From assembly GCA_025449115.1 (NCBI GenBank), contig JAHLKC010000047.1, forward strand, positions 1 through 64,000: a DNA stretch of 64,000 nucleotides. Reading direction: 5' to 3'. The translations under genes were made by a program, and so were the position numbers. The stretch is from Chytridium lagenaria. Its lineage: Eukaryota; Chytridiomycota; Chytridiomycetes; Chytridiales; Chytridiaceae. Below, piece by piece: positions 45,701-60,100 of this stretch (positions are counted from its first letter, which is position 1; the number at the start of each line of letters is the position of its first letter). The notes below the pieces were generated by a model, which made no database searches, was not told the DNA's origin, and saw only the letters and a program-made list of their open reading frames with translations.

Positions 45701-46026
45701 CTCTCCCACCGGTGTAACGCACGGGATCGGCTGCTTTCTTTGCAGTTGATCGTGTAGATGTTTATTAAAGGGAACTTGATGGATCAATCTTTTCCTCTTT
45801 TCATATTTTCTTTATTTCTCTCTCACTTTAACAAAAAAAAACAAACGAATGGCCTCCCTTGACACCGCAGGATAGCTCTCCTCCAGATCTGACTTTCTCT
45901 CTCTCTTCCCTCCTTTTTGCAAAAGGCAAATTAACAGAATGCAAGAAATGAAAGGCCCATATAATTCCCTATAATCAAGAAAGGAAACATTAAGACTCAA
46001 CGCATTTGGCCTCGCGCGGGTCCCCA
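42773..46026. other. 3.2-kb gene-poor region upstream of the C2H2 factor
   Basis: No gene can be supported. It includes an aataaataaataaat-type run near 43185-43205, a long pyrimidine-rich stretch on the plus strand (about 43790-44110) and scattered short open frames (43329-43655, 44598-44984, 44990-45208) without domains or good splice structure. It may hold a long promoter and 5' leader for the transcription factor, or a noncoding transcript. Confidence 0.4.
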
Positions 46027-46938
46027 CTACCCCTCCCACGCGTAAAGTACTCTTATGAACCGTCGAAAACGCGTGACCATGCTAAACCGCGACAGCGGTG
46101 TCACCCTCTCGAAATTCCCCGTCCTCTTCAACCATATCTGCATCTTCGCCGCAACTCCCTCAGAAGATTCCACCATTTCCAACAAATCATCCACGGTGTT
46201 CTCATCTCCTGACAGCACATCACTCACAAACCCGTCCACCAACTCATCCACCACGTGCGGCGATCCCACAACCTGTCCTCTAACAGCATGATGCTGCGTC
46301 AAGTACTTTGCGATGGTCTCCCGCGCCGCTCTTTCATCTCCCCGCAAGTCCTCAACCTTCAGCCTCAACGCCTCGAAATCATGGTCAACTGAGAAGCGTG
46401 TCAATCGGGTGGGAGGAGATTGGGTCACGGTGTGTACGAAATCCCCCCTGGATTCGAATATGCAGGGATTGGTGATATCGTCGGTTGCTGTGGGGTCTGG
46501 ATCGTCGTCTTTGGGGGGCGGTGGAATAAAGGTGGGTTTTATCGCGTTTTGGGTCGAGAGGGTCGAGTTCGAGGTCGATTAAATGAGCATCGGGGTGAGG
46601 AGGGGATTGGATTGTCGATGCTCGGGCTTCTGTAATAACGCTCTACGGGCTAAACATGATTTCCAAAATGATTCGTTGAAATCGTCGAATGGCGGAGAAT
46701 TCCTCGGACCGGAGATGTGGGAAGAGATGGAGGTGGGAGGAGAGAGTGGCGTCGGCAGGGTCAATGGTGAAGCCGGGGAGGTTGGGGTCTTTGTAGGTGG
46801 AGTGGAGGCGGTCGATGGAGAGGAGGAGGCGTTCGTGGGGAGCAAGGGGATAGAGGGCATGAGATTATTGAAACGCTCATCTTCGGAGGCGCATAAGAGG
46901 GAGGGGAAGAGGATGTCGTTTAATGTGCCAGTTGTCAT
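46027..46938 (-). CDS. Unknown protein, Ser/Pro-rich N-terminus and helical C-terminus
   Basis: The start MTTGTLNDILFPSLL (46938) leads to a Ser/Thr/Pro linker and the motif PPFDDFNESFWKSCLARRAL (about 46705-46640). After two frame corrections (near 46595 and 46515, the second in a run of C), the reading continues HLIDLELDPLDPKRDKTHLY, then CIFESRGDFVHTVTQSPPTR. It ends with about 120 helical residues: DFEALRLKVEDLRGDERAAR, KYLTQHHAVRGQVVGSPHVV, DELVDGFVSDVLSGDEN and a basic end (RFSMVTRFRRFIRVLYAWEG). There are no membrane segments. I cannot place it in a family. The continuity of sensible protein sequence across the breaks supports a real gene. Confidence 0.55.
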
Positions 46939-47450
46939 GGTTGTTGTGGCGGGTTAAGGCAAAGCTTTCGTTGGCCTAAAATCGAGGATTGACGTTGATG
47001 GATGAACGGAACAAAGGAAAGAAAGAAGACACGGTCCCGTCAATGGCTTGCTCCTGTGGAGGCTGGACTCTTTTTGATACCTTTTAAAGTAGAATATGAA
47101 GATTTCTGGGAGGCATATGACGTGGTGTCAGAGAACACTCTCCTCGTTCGTTATTACTATTCCGAAGCTGAGATCCCGTCCGTCGAGGTTTCCAGCAGCC
47201 ATTTCTCAAATGCGCACATATGTTGACGATCAACGGTGTTCATTGATGTTATCTAAGAAAATGACAAAACCTCGTCGATGGAGGTGGTATCCACAAAGCT
47301 TGATTTCATCACACAGGTTTTAAGAGTGCTTCGTCCTGAGCAACCTTTCTAGTCCCAATATACCACCGTTCCCTTCCTGATAAGAGAATGCAACACTTGC
47401 ATCCAACTTAGCATCAAAAAAAAACTACAAAGATTTCACCATCACTCCCA
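46939..47450. other. Divergent intergenic region
   Basis: About 510 bp between the unknown minus-strand gene and U2SURP; expected to hold both promoters. The short plus-strand frame at 47002-47226 shows no supporting feature. Confidence 0.35.
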
Positions 47451-50203
<2,753 letters not shown>

Positions 50204-50487
50204 GGTATAAATATCAAGTAAAGAGCGCGTGAAGAGGCCTGTTGCTGAAGTGCACAGAGTTTTAATTTCTTGTTGACGTGTATGGTTTTTGCAAGAAAAA
50301 ATGGAGAAACATTTGGTGCATGATTTGTCCAGATCTTGGAACCCCAGAATTTGACTTGACGGATGGTGAACAGCAGTGCGAGCAAGGACGATGCTCCAAT
50401 AATTGGGAAGCATTCACACATGCTCCACCGGATCATCATTCGAATCCCTTTTTCGATGTAAGCGAGGATGAAGAGGTTTCTGTCATC

Positions 50488-51715
50488 ATGGCTGACAGAG
50501 AGCATTGTTAGGCTGTTGTGTGTGGAGGACTTGGAGGTCGATTGCGGATTTGACGATGCATTCCATGGATACCATTAAAACAAAGATGGTGAGGTTTTAT
50601 AAAAGTGGTGAAGCGAGAGACTCATGGTGGTTTAAAGCAAGGTCAATTGACGTCTAGCACGAAACCGAAATACTCTGGATGTTACATCTGTTCGAGTGAT
50701 TGTACGGAGGAAGGTGTGAAGGGCTTGTTTCTGGATTCTTGCGGCATCTTCGGGATCACTTTGAGCACATTGTTGTATTTTGCTTGTTATGAGGGGTTGA
50801 AACGGAAGATGCTGGATTATGAGATTACCCGACGTTGAGTTATTTGACTGCAGGTAATTGAGGGAATGCTTGTTAATGGTGTTGATATTGTGTAGCTTCT
50901 GTGGGGGATGTTGCGGCGAGTGGTGCTCTATGTGCCGAGTGAGGTTGTGAAGACGAGGTTGCAGTTGCAGGGACGGTTGGGGAGCCCGAATTCTTTGGCG
51001 AGTAGGGATTATAGAGGGAGTGTACATGCGTTTATGAGTATTTATAAAAGAGAGGATATCGGTATGATATTTTTTATGCTGCTTTATGGCTAAGTTATTT
51101 ATTTTATTTAGGGACTTTACTATGGCTGGGGTGCAACACTATTAAGAGACGTGCCTTACACTGCAATTCAATTCAGCATTTACGGTAATTTGATTAGAGG
51201 CGGGGTTTTAGTTAACGCTTTAAATTAGAAAACATAAAATCTTCATCCTCCATCGTTACTGCCACGGCGACGAAAGCCGCCTAACATCTATCCACGACAT
51301 GGTCTCTGGTGGCATGCCGGTGTCATAGCCGGCTGCGTTACACTCCTCTCGACGTCTGTAAAACGTAAGCTTCCTCAAATCCTCAACGCATCTAACATTT
51401 CGCACCACAGTTACCTAATGACCCAAAAGCGCGCCGTCCCCCGCGCTCAATTTCTCTCTCTGGATAAAAGCACGAACCCAGTTGTTCCTGGTGCCGTGAA
51501 ACCGATGACGATCACTGTGCGAGACCGATGCCTGCACCGTATTATACTGGAGTGTGGTCGGCGTTTAAAGGATTTATTCGCAGAATGGGATCAAGGGTGT
51601 GTTTGCGGGGGTGGGACCGAGGATGGTTTGGACGGGGTTGCAGAGTATGATGATGTTCGTGGTTTATGAGAATTTGTTGGGGGTTGCACATGCGTGGAGG
51701 GAGGAGAAGAGATAG
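50488..51715 (+). CDS. MME1: Mitochondrial carrier of the Mme1 (YMR166C) type
   Basis: Inner-membrane SLC25-type carrier; yeast Mme1 exports Mg2+ from mitochondria. Three carrier repeats can be traced. Repeat 1: MADREHC (50488), VVCGGLGG, then ADLTMHSMDTIKTKM with the PxDxxK-type motif (about 50550-50590), and LSTLLYFACYEGLKRKMLDY. Repeat 2: GDVAASGALCVPSEVVKTRL with QLQGRLGSPNS (about 50905-50990), DYRGSVHAFMSIYKREDIGT, then LYYGWGATLLRDVPYTAIQF. Repeat 3: TPLDVCKTYLMTQKR-like sequence (about 51340-51430) and GIKGVFAGVGPRMVWTGLQS, ending VVYENLLGVAHAWREEKR at 51715. The GGLGG..ADLTMHSMDT, VPSEVVKTRLQLQGR and GVGPRxVWTxxQS motifs follow Mme1 closely. Several single-base shifts occur, one right after the start. 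Confidence 0.82.
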
Positions 51716-51862
51716 AGATGGGTAGATTGGTGGTAATTCAATGATGGGTGGGAAAATGTGATGCTTGTACGGATGGGTTCAATGTTTTGGTTTTTAGATG
51801 TTCTTAATACACATACACGGTCAATATTTAATAATGAGTTTTTTTTGGTTGAGATTTTCAGT

Positions 51863-53612
51863 TTATTGAGAGTTTTCGGTTACGATTCCTTTGATGGCGA
51901 TCATGTATTCTTGAGAAAGGTCCGTGACTCTAATGTCAAGATGTGTAATATACTGATAAGGAGTTAGGAGAGCAATAAGAAAAAAAAAGTGGGTTGGGTA
52001 CTTATTATGACTGATCGCGTCAAACAGCATTTTCCAGCCATATCCGGATCCCCTCCATTCTTCCCAGCCGACGACGGCCTCACGCCTCCATTGCCACCAC
52101 CCGCCGCAGTGCCAAAACAGGTTGTCCGGCTCCACCTGGCAACGTTCCAAAATTCCCCAACTTATTACAACTCAAATCAAGGGTCGTCAAAGCCTTCCCA
52201 TTTCGTTTCAACAACGTACACAATACCGTCACGCATTCGGCACCAAGTCCGTTACTGCTGACATCCAGACTCTTTAGTTTGGATGTTGTCACGCCTTTTG
52301 CGAGACCTGCCATCAGGAGCGCACCACCGTGGTCTGTGAGATTGTTCATCCGGATGTTCAGTCTTCGAGGGTTGTGTTTTGGTGGAGAGATTTACCAAGA
52401 GCTTGGCACCTTGATGGCTTATTTTGTTATTGGCGAGGTTGAGGGATTTAAGTTTTGTAGAGGAGGAACAGAGGAGTTTAGCGATACCACGGGCACCAGA
52501 GTCGCCTATTTTATTGTGAGAGAGATCTTTTACGCGGTTAGTTGTTTAATAAACGGATTGCCAACCTAGTTTTTCGAGGGTTTTGTTGTCGAGGAGAACA
52601 CTTGCGAGAACACGGGCTTTGTCGTCGCAGATGTTTGACATTTGGATAGTGAGGCTTTGGAGGGTTTGTGTTTGTTGAGCGCGTTGCTGAGCATCCGCAA
52701 TCGTTCATGGTCATTCCAAAATAGGTCCACTTGAAGTCCATTCCACAGTCAAGAATGCTTTTTAAGTCAGAGAAGAGTCACGCGCACCGTCTTACCCATA
52801 ATAAAACGTACAGTCTTGAGATTTGTTAAATGGTTGAAAAACATATTCACGTCCATATGATCGGTGGTTGATCTGTGCTTTTCACAACCTCGCCTTCAGA
52901 TGGCATGGAAGGTTTCATTTGTCTCACCACCAACCTCTCCACAAACGGTGCCGCAATCTTCAATTCCCGTTCCAGCGCTTCGATTTCATCCAAGCCGGCC
53001 AGTCTTTTCGGTGTAAATGCTTCAGCGAGCGCTTGAATGTGATTCTCGAAGAAAAACGTTTCCAACTATCACCGTGTTTACGGATATCACAGTTTTTAAA
53101 TTTGCGGGTGCTGCGACGTTTCCAGTAAGGTTCGTCTGGGATAAGGGTGCGGCGATTTTAAGAGGGAGTATACGGAGATTGAGTTAAGAACTCTGTCACG
53201 GTATTTGCTGGGGATGCCGCTTATATAGGTTTTTCTATTATCATTAGATTTAGTGAGGCACAAGTCTTACGTTCGAAATTGGCGACAATGTCTTTAACGC
53301 AAAGATCTGTAAGCTTTTCAACGAGGGCCAAATTCCAATCTGGATCTTCAGCAATACACCTTCGTTGTGCTATTCGACGTTCCTTTAACGACAGCCGGCC
53401 AGGTTGGGTCTGAGGCTTCCATCAAGGATAACTGAGACCTTAGCCTGCTCCTGGGGTTTGAGGAGCACCATCATCGTCATGTTGTCGGCGATGGTGGATG
53501 CGGCGATGGATTGACGCCTGTTGACATGGACTTGGCCTGTGCCTGGAGGTGCGACTGTGGTGATGGTTGTTGCGGATCCCATCGCCGCATCCTTGTCGAC
53601 GAGGGTCGTCAT
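51863..53612 (-). CDS. DRC5: Dynein regulatory complex subunit 5 (TCTE1/DRC5, leucine-rich repeats)
   Basis: DRC5 is a leucine-rich-repeat subunit of the nexin-dynein regulatory complex that couples axonemal doublets and regulates dynein in motile flagella. From the start (53612): MTTLVDKDAAMGSA, then LALVEKLTDLCVKDIVANFE (about 53340-53275), FFFENHIQALAEAF (about 53060) and ELKIAAPFVERLVVRQMKP. The family signature MDFKWTYFGMTMNDC lies at 52741-52697. ICDDKARVLASVLLDNKTLE and DLSHNKIGDSGARGIAKLL follow, then the ribonuclease-inhibitor-type repeats LKSLNLANNKISHQGAKLL, LKSLDVSSNGLGAECVTVL and LTTLDLSCNKLG. The last exon ends LDIRVTDLSQEYMIAIKGIV at 51863, matching the end of animal TCTE1. Several introns, plus frame breaks near 53400 and 52680. 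It ends 147 bp from the convergent Mme1 gene. Confidence 0.88.
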
Positions 53613-54121
53613 GATGTTGACAATTAGGGTTACACTGACAAGTTGTTTATTTTTGTGGAGTCGAGGATAAAGTTGAAAGCTTCACGCATGCGGTCGGAAA
53701 GGGTTGGATGAACACGACGGGAGGTTTGTTGATTTGCATTTCTGTAAGGAAAAAAAAAATAAGGATGGTTCAAGGGTATAAAAGGAGTTTATGTGATAAG
53801 ATATTACCTGAAGTGCTGTCAATGGAAAGTACATGGTGGTTAAGAACGTCGATTGACCCCAATACTCTTTTCCTTCACGTGCAATAGATCATCCTTGGTT
53901 CCTCAACTCCAAACTCTCTTTAACCTCCTTAGAAGTTTCTTGTTTCCTTGCTTTCCTTTGCTTCACGATCCTTTTCTTTTCCTTTCACCTCTATAACGCT
54001 GGATCCTTGGAATCTTTGGAGTCCTTTCCCTCTTTTTCGGGTTTAGCCTGCTCTCTCGAGTCTTTTGACAGTTGCTTTTTTCTACAATTTGTTACTCTCT
54101 TATTACATATCACGTCACCAC

Positions 54122-56760
54122 TCACATGCTCCTTTGAATCTGCATGATGTTTTGCACCCTGGGATGTCCTTCCTTTTCCTCTCCTTTGGTTTCTCTTGCA
54201 CTTCCTTCACCTCCACTTCTCCACACAGGCTCCTTGATTTCTACCTCAATCTTCACTTCACAATCCTCCTCGACGACTATATCCTTCGTCACCATAATCT
54301 CTGGCATCTCCGCGCACCTCACAGCCTTCTCATAATTGTCACGTTCTTTGACTTCGATACATCGATAGAGACCCGTGAATAGCTCGTATGGGACAATCTT
54401 CGCAAGTTAACTTGGATTGGGTGAAGCAAGAACAAACCTCAAACTCGAGATTTGTGGCGTCGCATTCGCAGACGGGGGGGAGCATCTCGGCAAAGATTGA
54501 ATGAATTTGGCGACACTGAGAGGGCCAGAAACATTTCAATATATTTTATGTCCTGAAATATTTTTAGAACGTATCAGTCGCTCTAACTTACATGAAGTAG
54601 ATGCAGAAGGTTTCTGATTGTGATGGTCTTATCTCCTTTTGATCCTTGAAAGCGATTGCTTCTGGAAACGTGCCATCTTTGCGTAAAGGTTTGCGACCTT
54701 GTCCGAAAATTCTATTTCCATTGTGCGCTGACCACCCGAATTTAGTATCTGATTTTTGTCAACTTCTCTTCTCACCTTTAATAAATCCGGATTATTCTCG
54801 AGATCCTCAACAACTTCTTCTGGTTCTTCTATTTTCACAAGTTCTTCGACGTGAAGCCCTCGTGCGTTTGGGAGCACGTCCGTCGTCAACACATACGAAA
54901 GCTCCGCAGGGATACCGCTCCCGTGGATAGATAAATCTTTTCGTCCCTTGTAAATCAGATGGGATATTCTGATAATCGCTTCAATAAAGTCACGGAAAAT
55001 AAAGATCTCATCGGTGCGGTGAAGTTCCTAGAACGCATTAGAAATGAATCATGGAGTGTATGTACATGGAATCGAGCGCTTCTGACTTCGTCCTTTGCGA
55101 ACACTTTCGCGTATGCTCGGTCCATCTCAACTGATATGTTAACAGCTATATAAGTTTTTGATTGTACCTAATGGAATCCCCTTTGTTCTGAACCCGCAAT
55201 CGACTAGAAACTTCCATAATTGTACTCTGGATAGCGCATGTCCATATTCATTGGGAGTTGCCTGTAGCTGAGAGTAATACGTGTATATCTTTCTTAAACT
55301 CCCGATATGTCTGAGGAGGACGCTGTTGATAGATTTGAGAACGTCATCGCTGTTTTCATTGGGGAAACATAATCCCTCCAAACTAAAGACGTATGGACAA
55401 TCTACTAAAATTAGCCATATTAGATATTCAGACTCACCGTTTGAGAATTCTGAGTGTCATTAACGATTCGATCGTTTCTGAATTCTCCAATGTATCTACG
55501 ACCATTCTCAGACGCGTAGCTTCCCCAACCATGCTACAAATTAACTTACTGCTTTAAATGTGGATACCTTTTGATTATCCTTCCAATTCCCTTCATAAAA
55601 TGCTCCACTTGCATACCTAACACCCCAAACCACACCTCTTCCCAGAAACCCAGTCCCCCTCGTATCTATTAAACATAGGCAACTGATGCCGACTCGCCTC
55701 CCAATCTTCCACACGTATACCCCATGTCCATGTGGTAATTATTCTAGTCTCATCAGCAATACACAACTCAACTTTAGCCTACCTCCCCAAAATCCATCAT
55801 ACCCTCCCCCTTATTTTCCAAATCATTATCCCTTCCCATGTTTGATGTTATTGCCCATTACCTTCATAACGTTGTTGGATGCATACTGCATAAGCCCTTT
55901 CCCATGCTTCATGCCGTTGAGCCATTCGCCTTATAGAAGCACGTGCCAGCGTCGTTTGTAAAACAACGTGCCCTGTTCTAGGTCAGCCTTGATATCGAAA
56001 AGAAAAAACGCACGTATCCGTTTTGTTTCCCATCCTTCCATTCACCTTCATAGCGAGACTTAACTCTGGATACAAATGTCCTTCCCCATTCCGAAACCCA
56101 TCCTGAACCTGTCCTTCATAACGACACCCCCGATTCCTATCACCATCAGCATTCTCTTTTGCGTGAACTGATTATTACCAAGTATATGCCCCCTCCCACT
56201 CATCTTGTTCATCTTGAACTCCCCTGTGTATTCAACTCCATCCTTCCACACATAAGTTCCATTCCCATCCATAAAGCCATTCTTGAATGTCCCATTGTAG
56301 TCATGCCCTGACTTGAACATCATCTCTCCGTCTCCACAAGTATTCCCATCTTCCGTCAATGCCCCCTCGTACTGCTCAACCACGATAGTCGAGAGTGTGA
56401 TGCATCCAGCTTTGTTGACTCTGAAGTTGTCCTCATTCTCAACTGACTTGCAGCGCACTTTCTGATTCTACAATGAAGTATAGGGGAAAACTCGGTGTAC
56501 TTTATTTTTCAAATTTGAAAAACAACACAACAAACAACAAGTAAAATAAATAAATACATGTGGTATATACAGTGTTGGAATGGCATGCGTAGAAATGAAT
56601 GAAAGAACAAAAGAATTAGATGGGTTAGGGGCCATGAGGTATCTATACTAATACAGGAAATAAAGATGGAAATTGTTCATACCTTTTCAGTATCGATTCG
56701 CTGGGATATGATCCGCTCAGACCACCAGCCCAGCGCGATGAATTAGGTATGCATTTATAA
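54122..56760 (-). CDS. RSPH10B: Radial spoke head 10 homologue B (RSPH10B)
   Basis: A MORN-repeat protein of axonemal radial spokes. An N-terminal exon ends about 56700 (SRWAGGLSGSYPSESILK, GTATGA donor), then RCKSVENEDNF begins the next after a TAG acceptor. MORN repeats follow: YNGTFKNGFMDGNGTYVW, YTGEFKMNKMSGRG, YEGQVQDGFRNGEGHLY (one base out of frame near 56155), GEWLNGMKHGKGLMQYAS, RYEGDWVSGKRCGLG and RRYIGEFRNDRI. The central helical domain matches the animal protein: VLLRHIGSLRKIYTYYSQLQ, then VQLWKFLVDCGFRTKGIPLG (55380-55140). Next comes IFIFRDFIEAIIRISHLIY, then AELSYVLTTDVLPNARGLHV and SDKVANLYAKMARFQKQSL (54740-54640). The C-terminus is acidic (EMPEIMVTKDIVVEEDCEVK, ending 54122); a further basic exon down to about 53890 is possible. 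Start and end are approximate. Confidence 0.88.
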
Positions 56761-57124
56761 GCAATTAGTCACCAGCTTCCAACTCTTCAGCTGAGCTCGG
56801 CAATCCTTGCACTGCTGCCCATGCACCTGGAACTCGGTGTCGTGTGCCGCATGTGTCCGGTTGCTGGATGCAAGACCCATCCAAAAGAAAACCAAAGATT
56901 TTTAAGCTTACGAGAAACGCCCTCAATTATTAGTTATATTTTCGTGTCTACGGCCAAACTGTTAAAAACGATGTAAAAATGTGCACAAATAATAAACGGC
57001 ATCCACTCCCACAAAACTAGAAACAGATACTTGATAGAATCATCCTCCAAATAAAATATCAAAAACTGTGTCAAATGCCAGCAATTCAAAAAGGAACAAC
57101 GGTGTCTAATACCACCCCTCCAAA
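56761..57124. other. Intergenic region
   Basis: About 360 bp between two minus-strand genes: the RSPH10B promoter side and the helicase 3' untranslated region. Nothing else is seen. Confidence 0.35.
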
Positions 57125-60100
57125 TTATTCCTTATTCTCACTCCCAATGAGCCCAGCGACCACAGATATAAGCTCTTTCCCAATTTCTTCGTCGCTCTTC
57201 ACCTCAACTCCACCCCCCCTCCTCTCTTTCCTCAACGCCCTATTCCACACAATCCAATCCAAATACTTTGCCAACCAGTTTCTCACATCCTCAATAATCC
57301 TTGCCCTCTGTTCATCCCCAACCTGAATCCTCAACCATCCCCCAAGAATAGCCGCAGGGCGTCCATCCAGTCTCGTCCAATTCAGCGATGCCGCCCCATT
57401 TCTCGCCATCTGGCCTGGTGAAAGAAGGAGGAGAGCGAGTGGATCTGCCCGGGTGGTAGAACGGAGGTAGACAAGTCCGTCGACGCGTTGTTTATCTTGG
57501 TAGGAGAGGAGACGAGTGGGAAGGGGAGCTCCGACGAAATCGGTTTGCTGACCGGATTCATCGTCCGATACTGAATCAAGGACGTCGGAGGTATCAATAG
57601 GAGTTTGACGACCTCTTCCGTCAACTGGGGTTTGACGACCTTTTTGGTGAACAGGTTTGCCGACCACTGCGGGATGTTCCGGAACAGGTGGGTTTGGTTC
57701 TTCCACACCCGAACAAATTACGAGACCACGCCAAGAGTTTACACTTCCACCAGTAAGCCTCAACTTTGGGTCATTCAATGACCGATACTCGTCTTTCCCC
57801 ATCACTTCCGCAATATTGGGGAACAAGGATCCGCAGAGAATCGCACGAACCAACCCCATATCTTGCGCAAACTTATTCGCATCAGGTCCTCCCATCAATT
57901 CATCCGACGACCAATCTCCCTTTGAATAAGACGCCGCAACACGTCTTCTCTGTAAAAATCCTCCATCCTCTAATACCCGAAGAAGTTGGTTTTTTGCTCG
58001 ATCAATGTTAAGAAGTGACGTTCCATGCAGGAAATTGTTGGATGAGAAATCTCTTGAGCTTCCGGCTGCCTTCCATTGCCTGTACGCAACTAGCATAGTA
58101 AGCTGATCACTCTCCGTGCCTTTTGCGAAATTTAAAAGAATGTGACGTCGAGCTCTCTGCTTGTCATCTGGATGAATCGAATAAATCCCACGTCCAATCT
58201 CCATGGCCCCGGACACGGTAAGAATAGGATCCAAGCAGCCATAAACAGCTCCTTGAAGTACCATCTTTCCAATCCACGGATCCACAGGCATATCGGAAAG
58301 AACATTTCCAAGCGGTGTTAACGTCTCATCCTCATGCAAAGCCCCAAGTGCTGTCAATTCTTCAACCGCTCTATCGACATTGAACCTGGATGGCGGTTGC
58401 GGGGCTTGGGAAAGAACAGACCCAACCGTGTTCCCGATATTCAATGCTTTAATTTTAAGAGCGGTGGACTGCAAGTCGACACGAAGTAGCTCAGGGGGCA
58501 TGGAGTAGGGTAGACCTTGTCTTCTCCTGCGTGAGAGAAGGGAATAGTATTGACCGGGTTGGCAACGGCCAGCACGACCACTCCGCTACAGTTTTTATAA
58601 GAAAAATGCACCTTAATTTAAGAGGGCTATACCTGTTTGATGTTGGATTGGGATGCCCATACAGAACTCAGCGAAGATATCCTTGAATCTGAGTCATATG
58701 AGTTTATTCTAATCTTTCCAGAATCGATGACGTAAACGATATCGTTAATCTGTAGCAAAAAAAGAGCTTAGAGAATGCACCAAAACAAAGAGCATCGGGA
58801 AAATATCCTTACAGTAACGGAGGTTTCCGCAATATTCGTCGAAAGAATAATCTTTCGAACCCCCTCTGGCGGTCTATCAAACACTTCCTGCTGCCCAGCA
58901 GTCGGCACAGACGAATGCAACGGATAAACCTTTGCAATACCTGGATTTGCAAACCCGACCCTGAAATTATCCTCATCCTTCAGCCGACTTTGTAATGTAT
59001 TGATCTCCAACCACCCTGGCAAGAAGACAAGGATAGCACCCGGCGGCATCGACGTAGTTATATATGCAATAATCGCCTCAAATAGATCAAACGGTAGATC
59101 GTCGGATCGAAACGGTGACGACGCAACGGGACCGCCGAGTTCATTACGGAGGAACTTTTGAGTGTCGGGAAGGAGCCGGGCTCGCATACGACGTTCAGCA
59201 ATGTCGACGAGATCTTCGAGGAAGAATCTGTGACTGGGAAGAGGCGGCCGGGGACATTTACCACGGGGGGAAAGAAATTGGTGGTGCGATCTCCACCGAA
59301 ACCTTTAAAGTATTCGGCAAAGAGGCCAGTTTCGGCGGTTGCAGACATGAGAATTAATTTAAGGTCTGGACGGCTTTGCAGTAATTGGCGTGTGATGATG
59401 AGAAGAAGGTCGGTGTTCTGCAGCATTATTAGTTGGAGCTCAGAAAAAAAAGGCAGGAATAGAAGATGGAAAAATATAATTACCAAATCTCTTTCGTGGA
59501 CTTCATCAAGGATGATATGTGTCACGCCCCCCAATGTCGGGTCATCTTGCATTCTCCGTAGCAAGATACCAGATGTGCAAAAAACTGAACGAAATTATTA
59601 GATCGTTCCACTTTAAAGACTAAATGTAAAGGAACGAAACGAAAAAGTCCTGAACTAGACTTATCGTTCCACTTTAAAGTAAAGGAACGTAAACGATAAA
59701 AGTGAAAAACACTTACCAACATGTCCTTTTTCAGGATCGGCCTTTGGCCTAACCTCCTCAAACCTCACTTGATAACCAATCGACGAATCTCTCCCCAGCA
59801 CTTCTCCCTCTCCTGCGCAACCCTCTGCGCTACAGATATCGCCGCAATCCTTCTCGGCTGCGTCACAATCACCTTAACAGGTGGTCGCCTCGGATCTCTC
59901 AACCTTGCCTTCTCTGCATGCGCTAAAATAAATTGCGGCAACTGCGTCGTCTTTCCCGCACCTGTCTCTGCACTCAACACCGTGACGGGATTGCTTTCAA
60001 TGGCGGCCATGACAGATGCGTAGTAGCTGTACATAGGGAGATCCCGGCTCCGGCTTAATTCAGGGGTGGGTTGAGGTCGTCGGGGTGGACGTTCCAGTTG

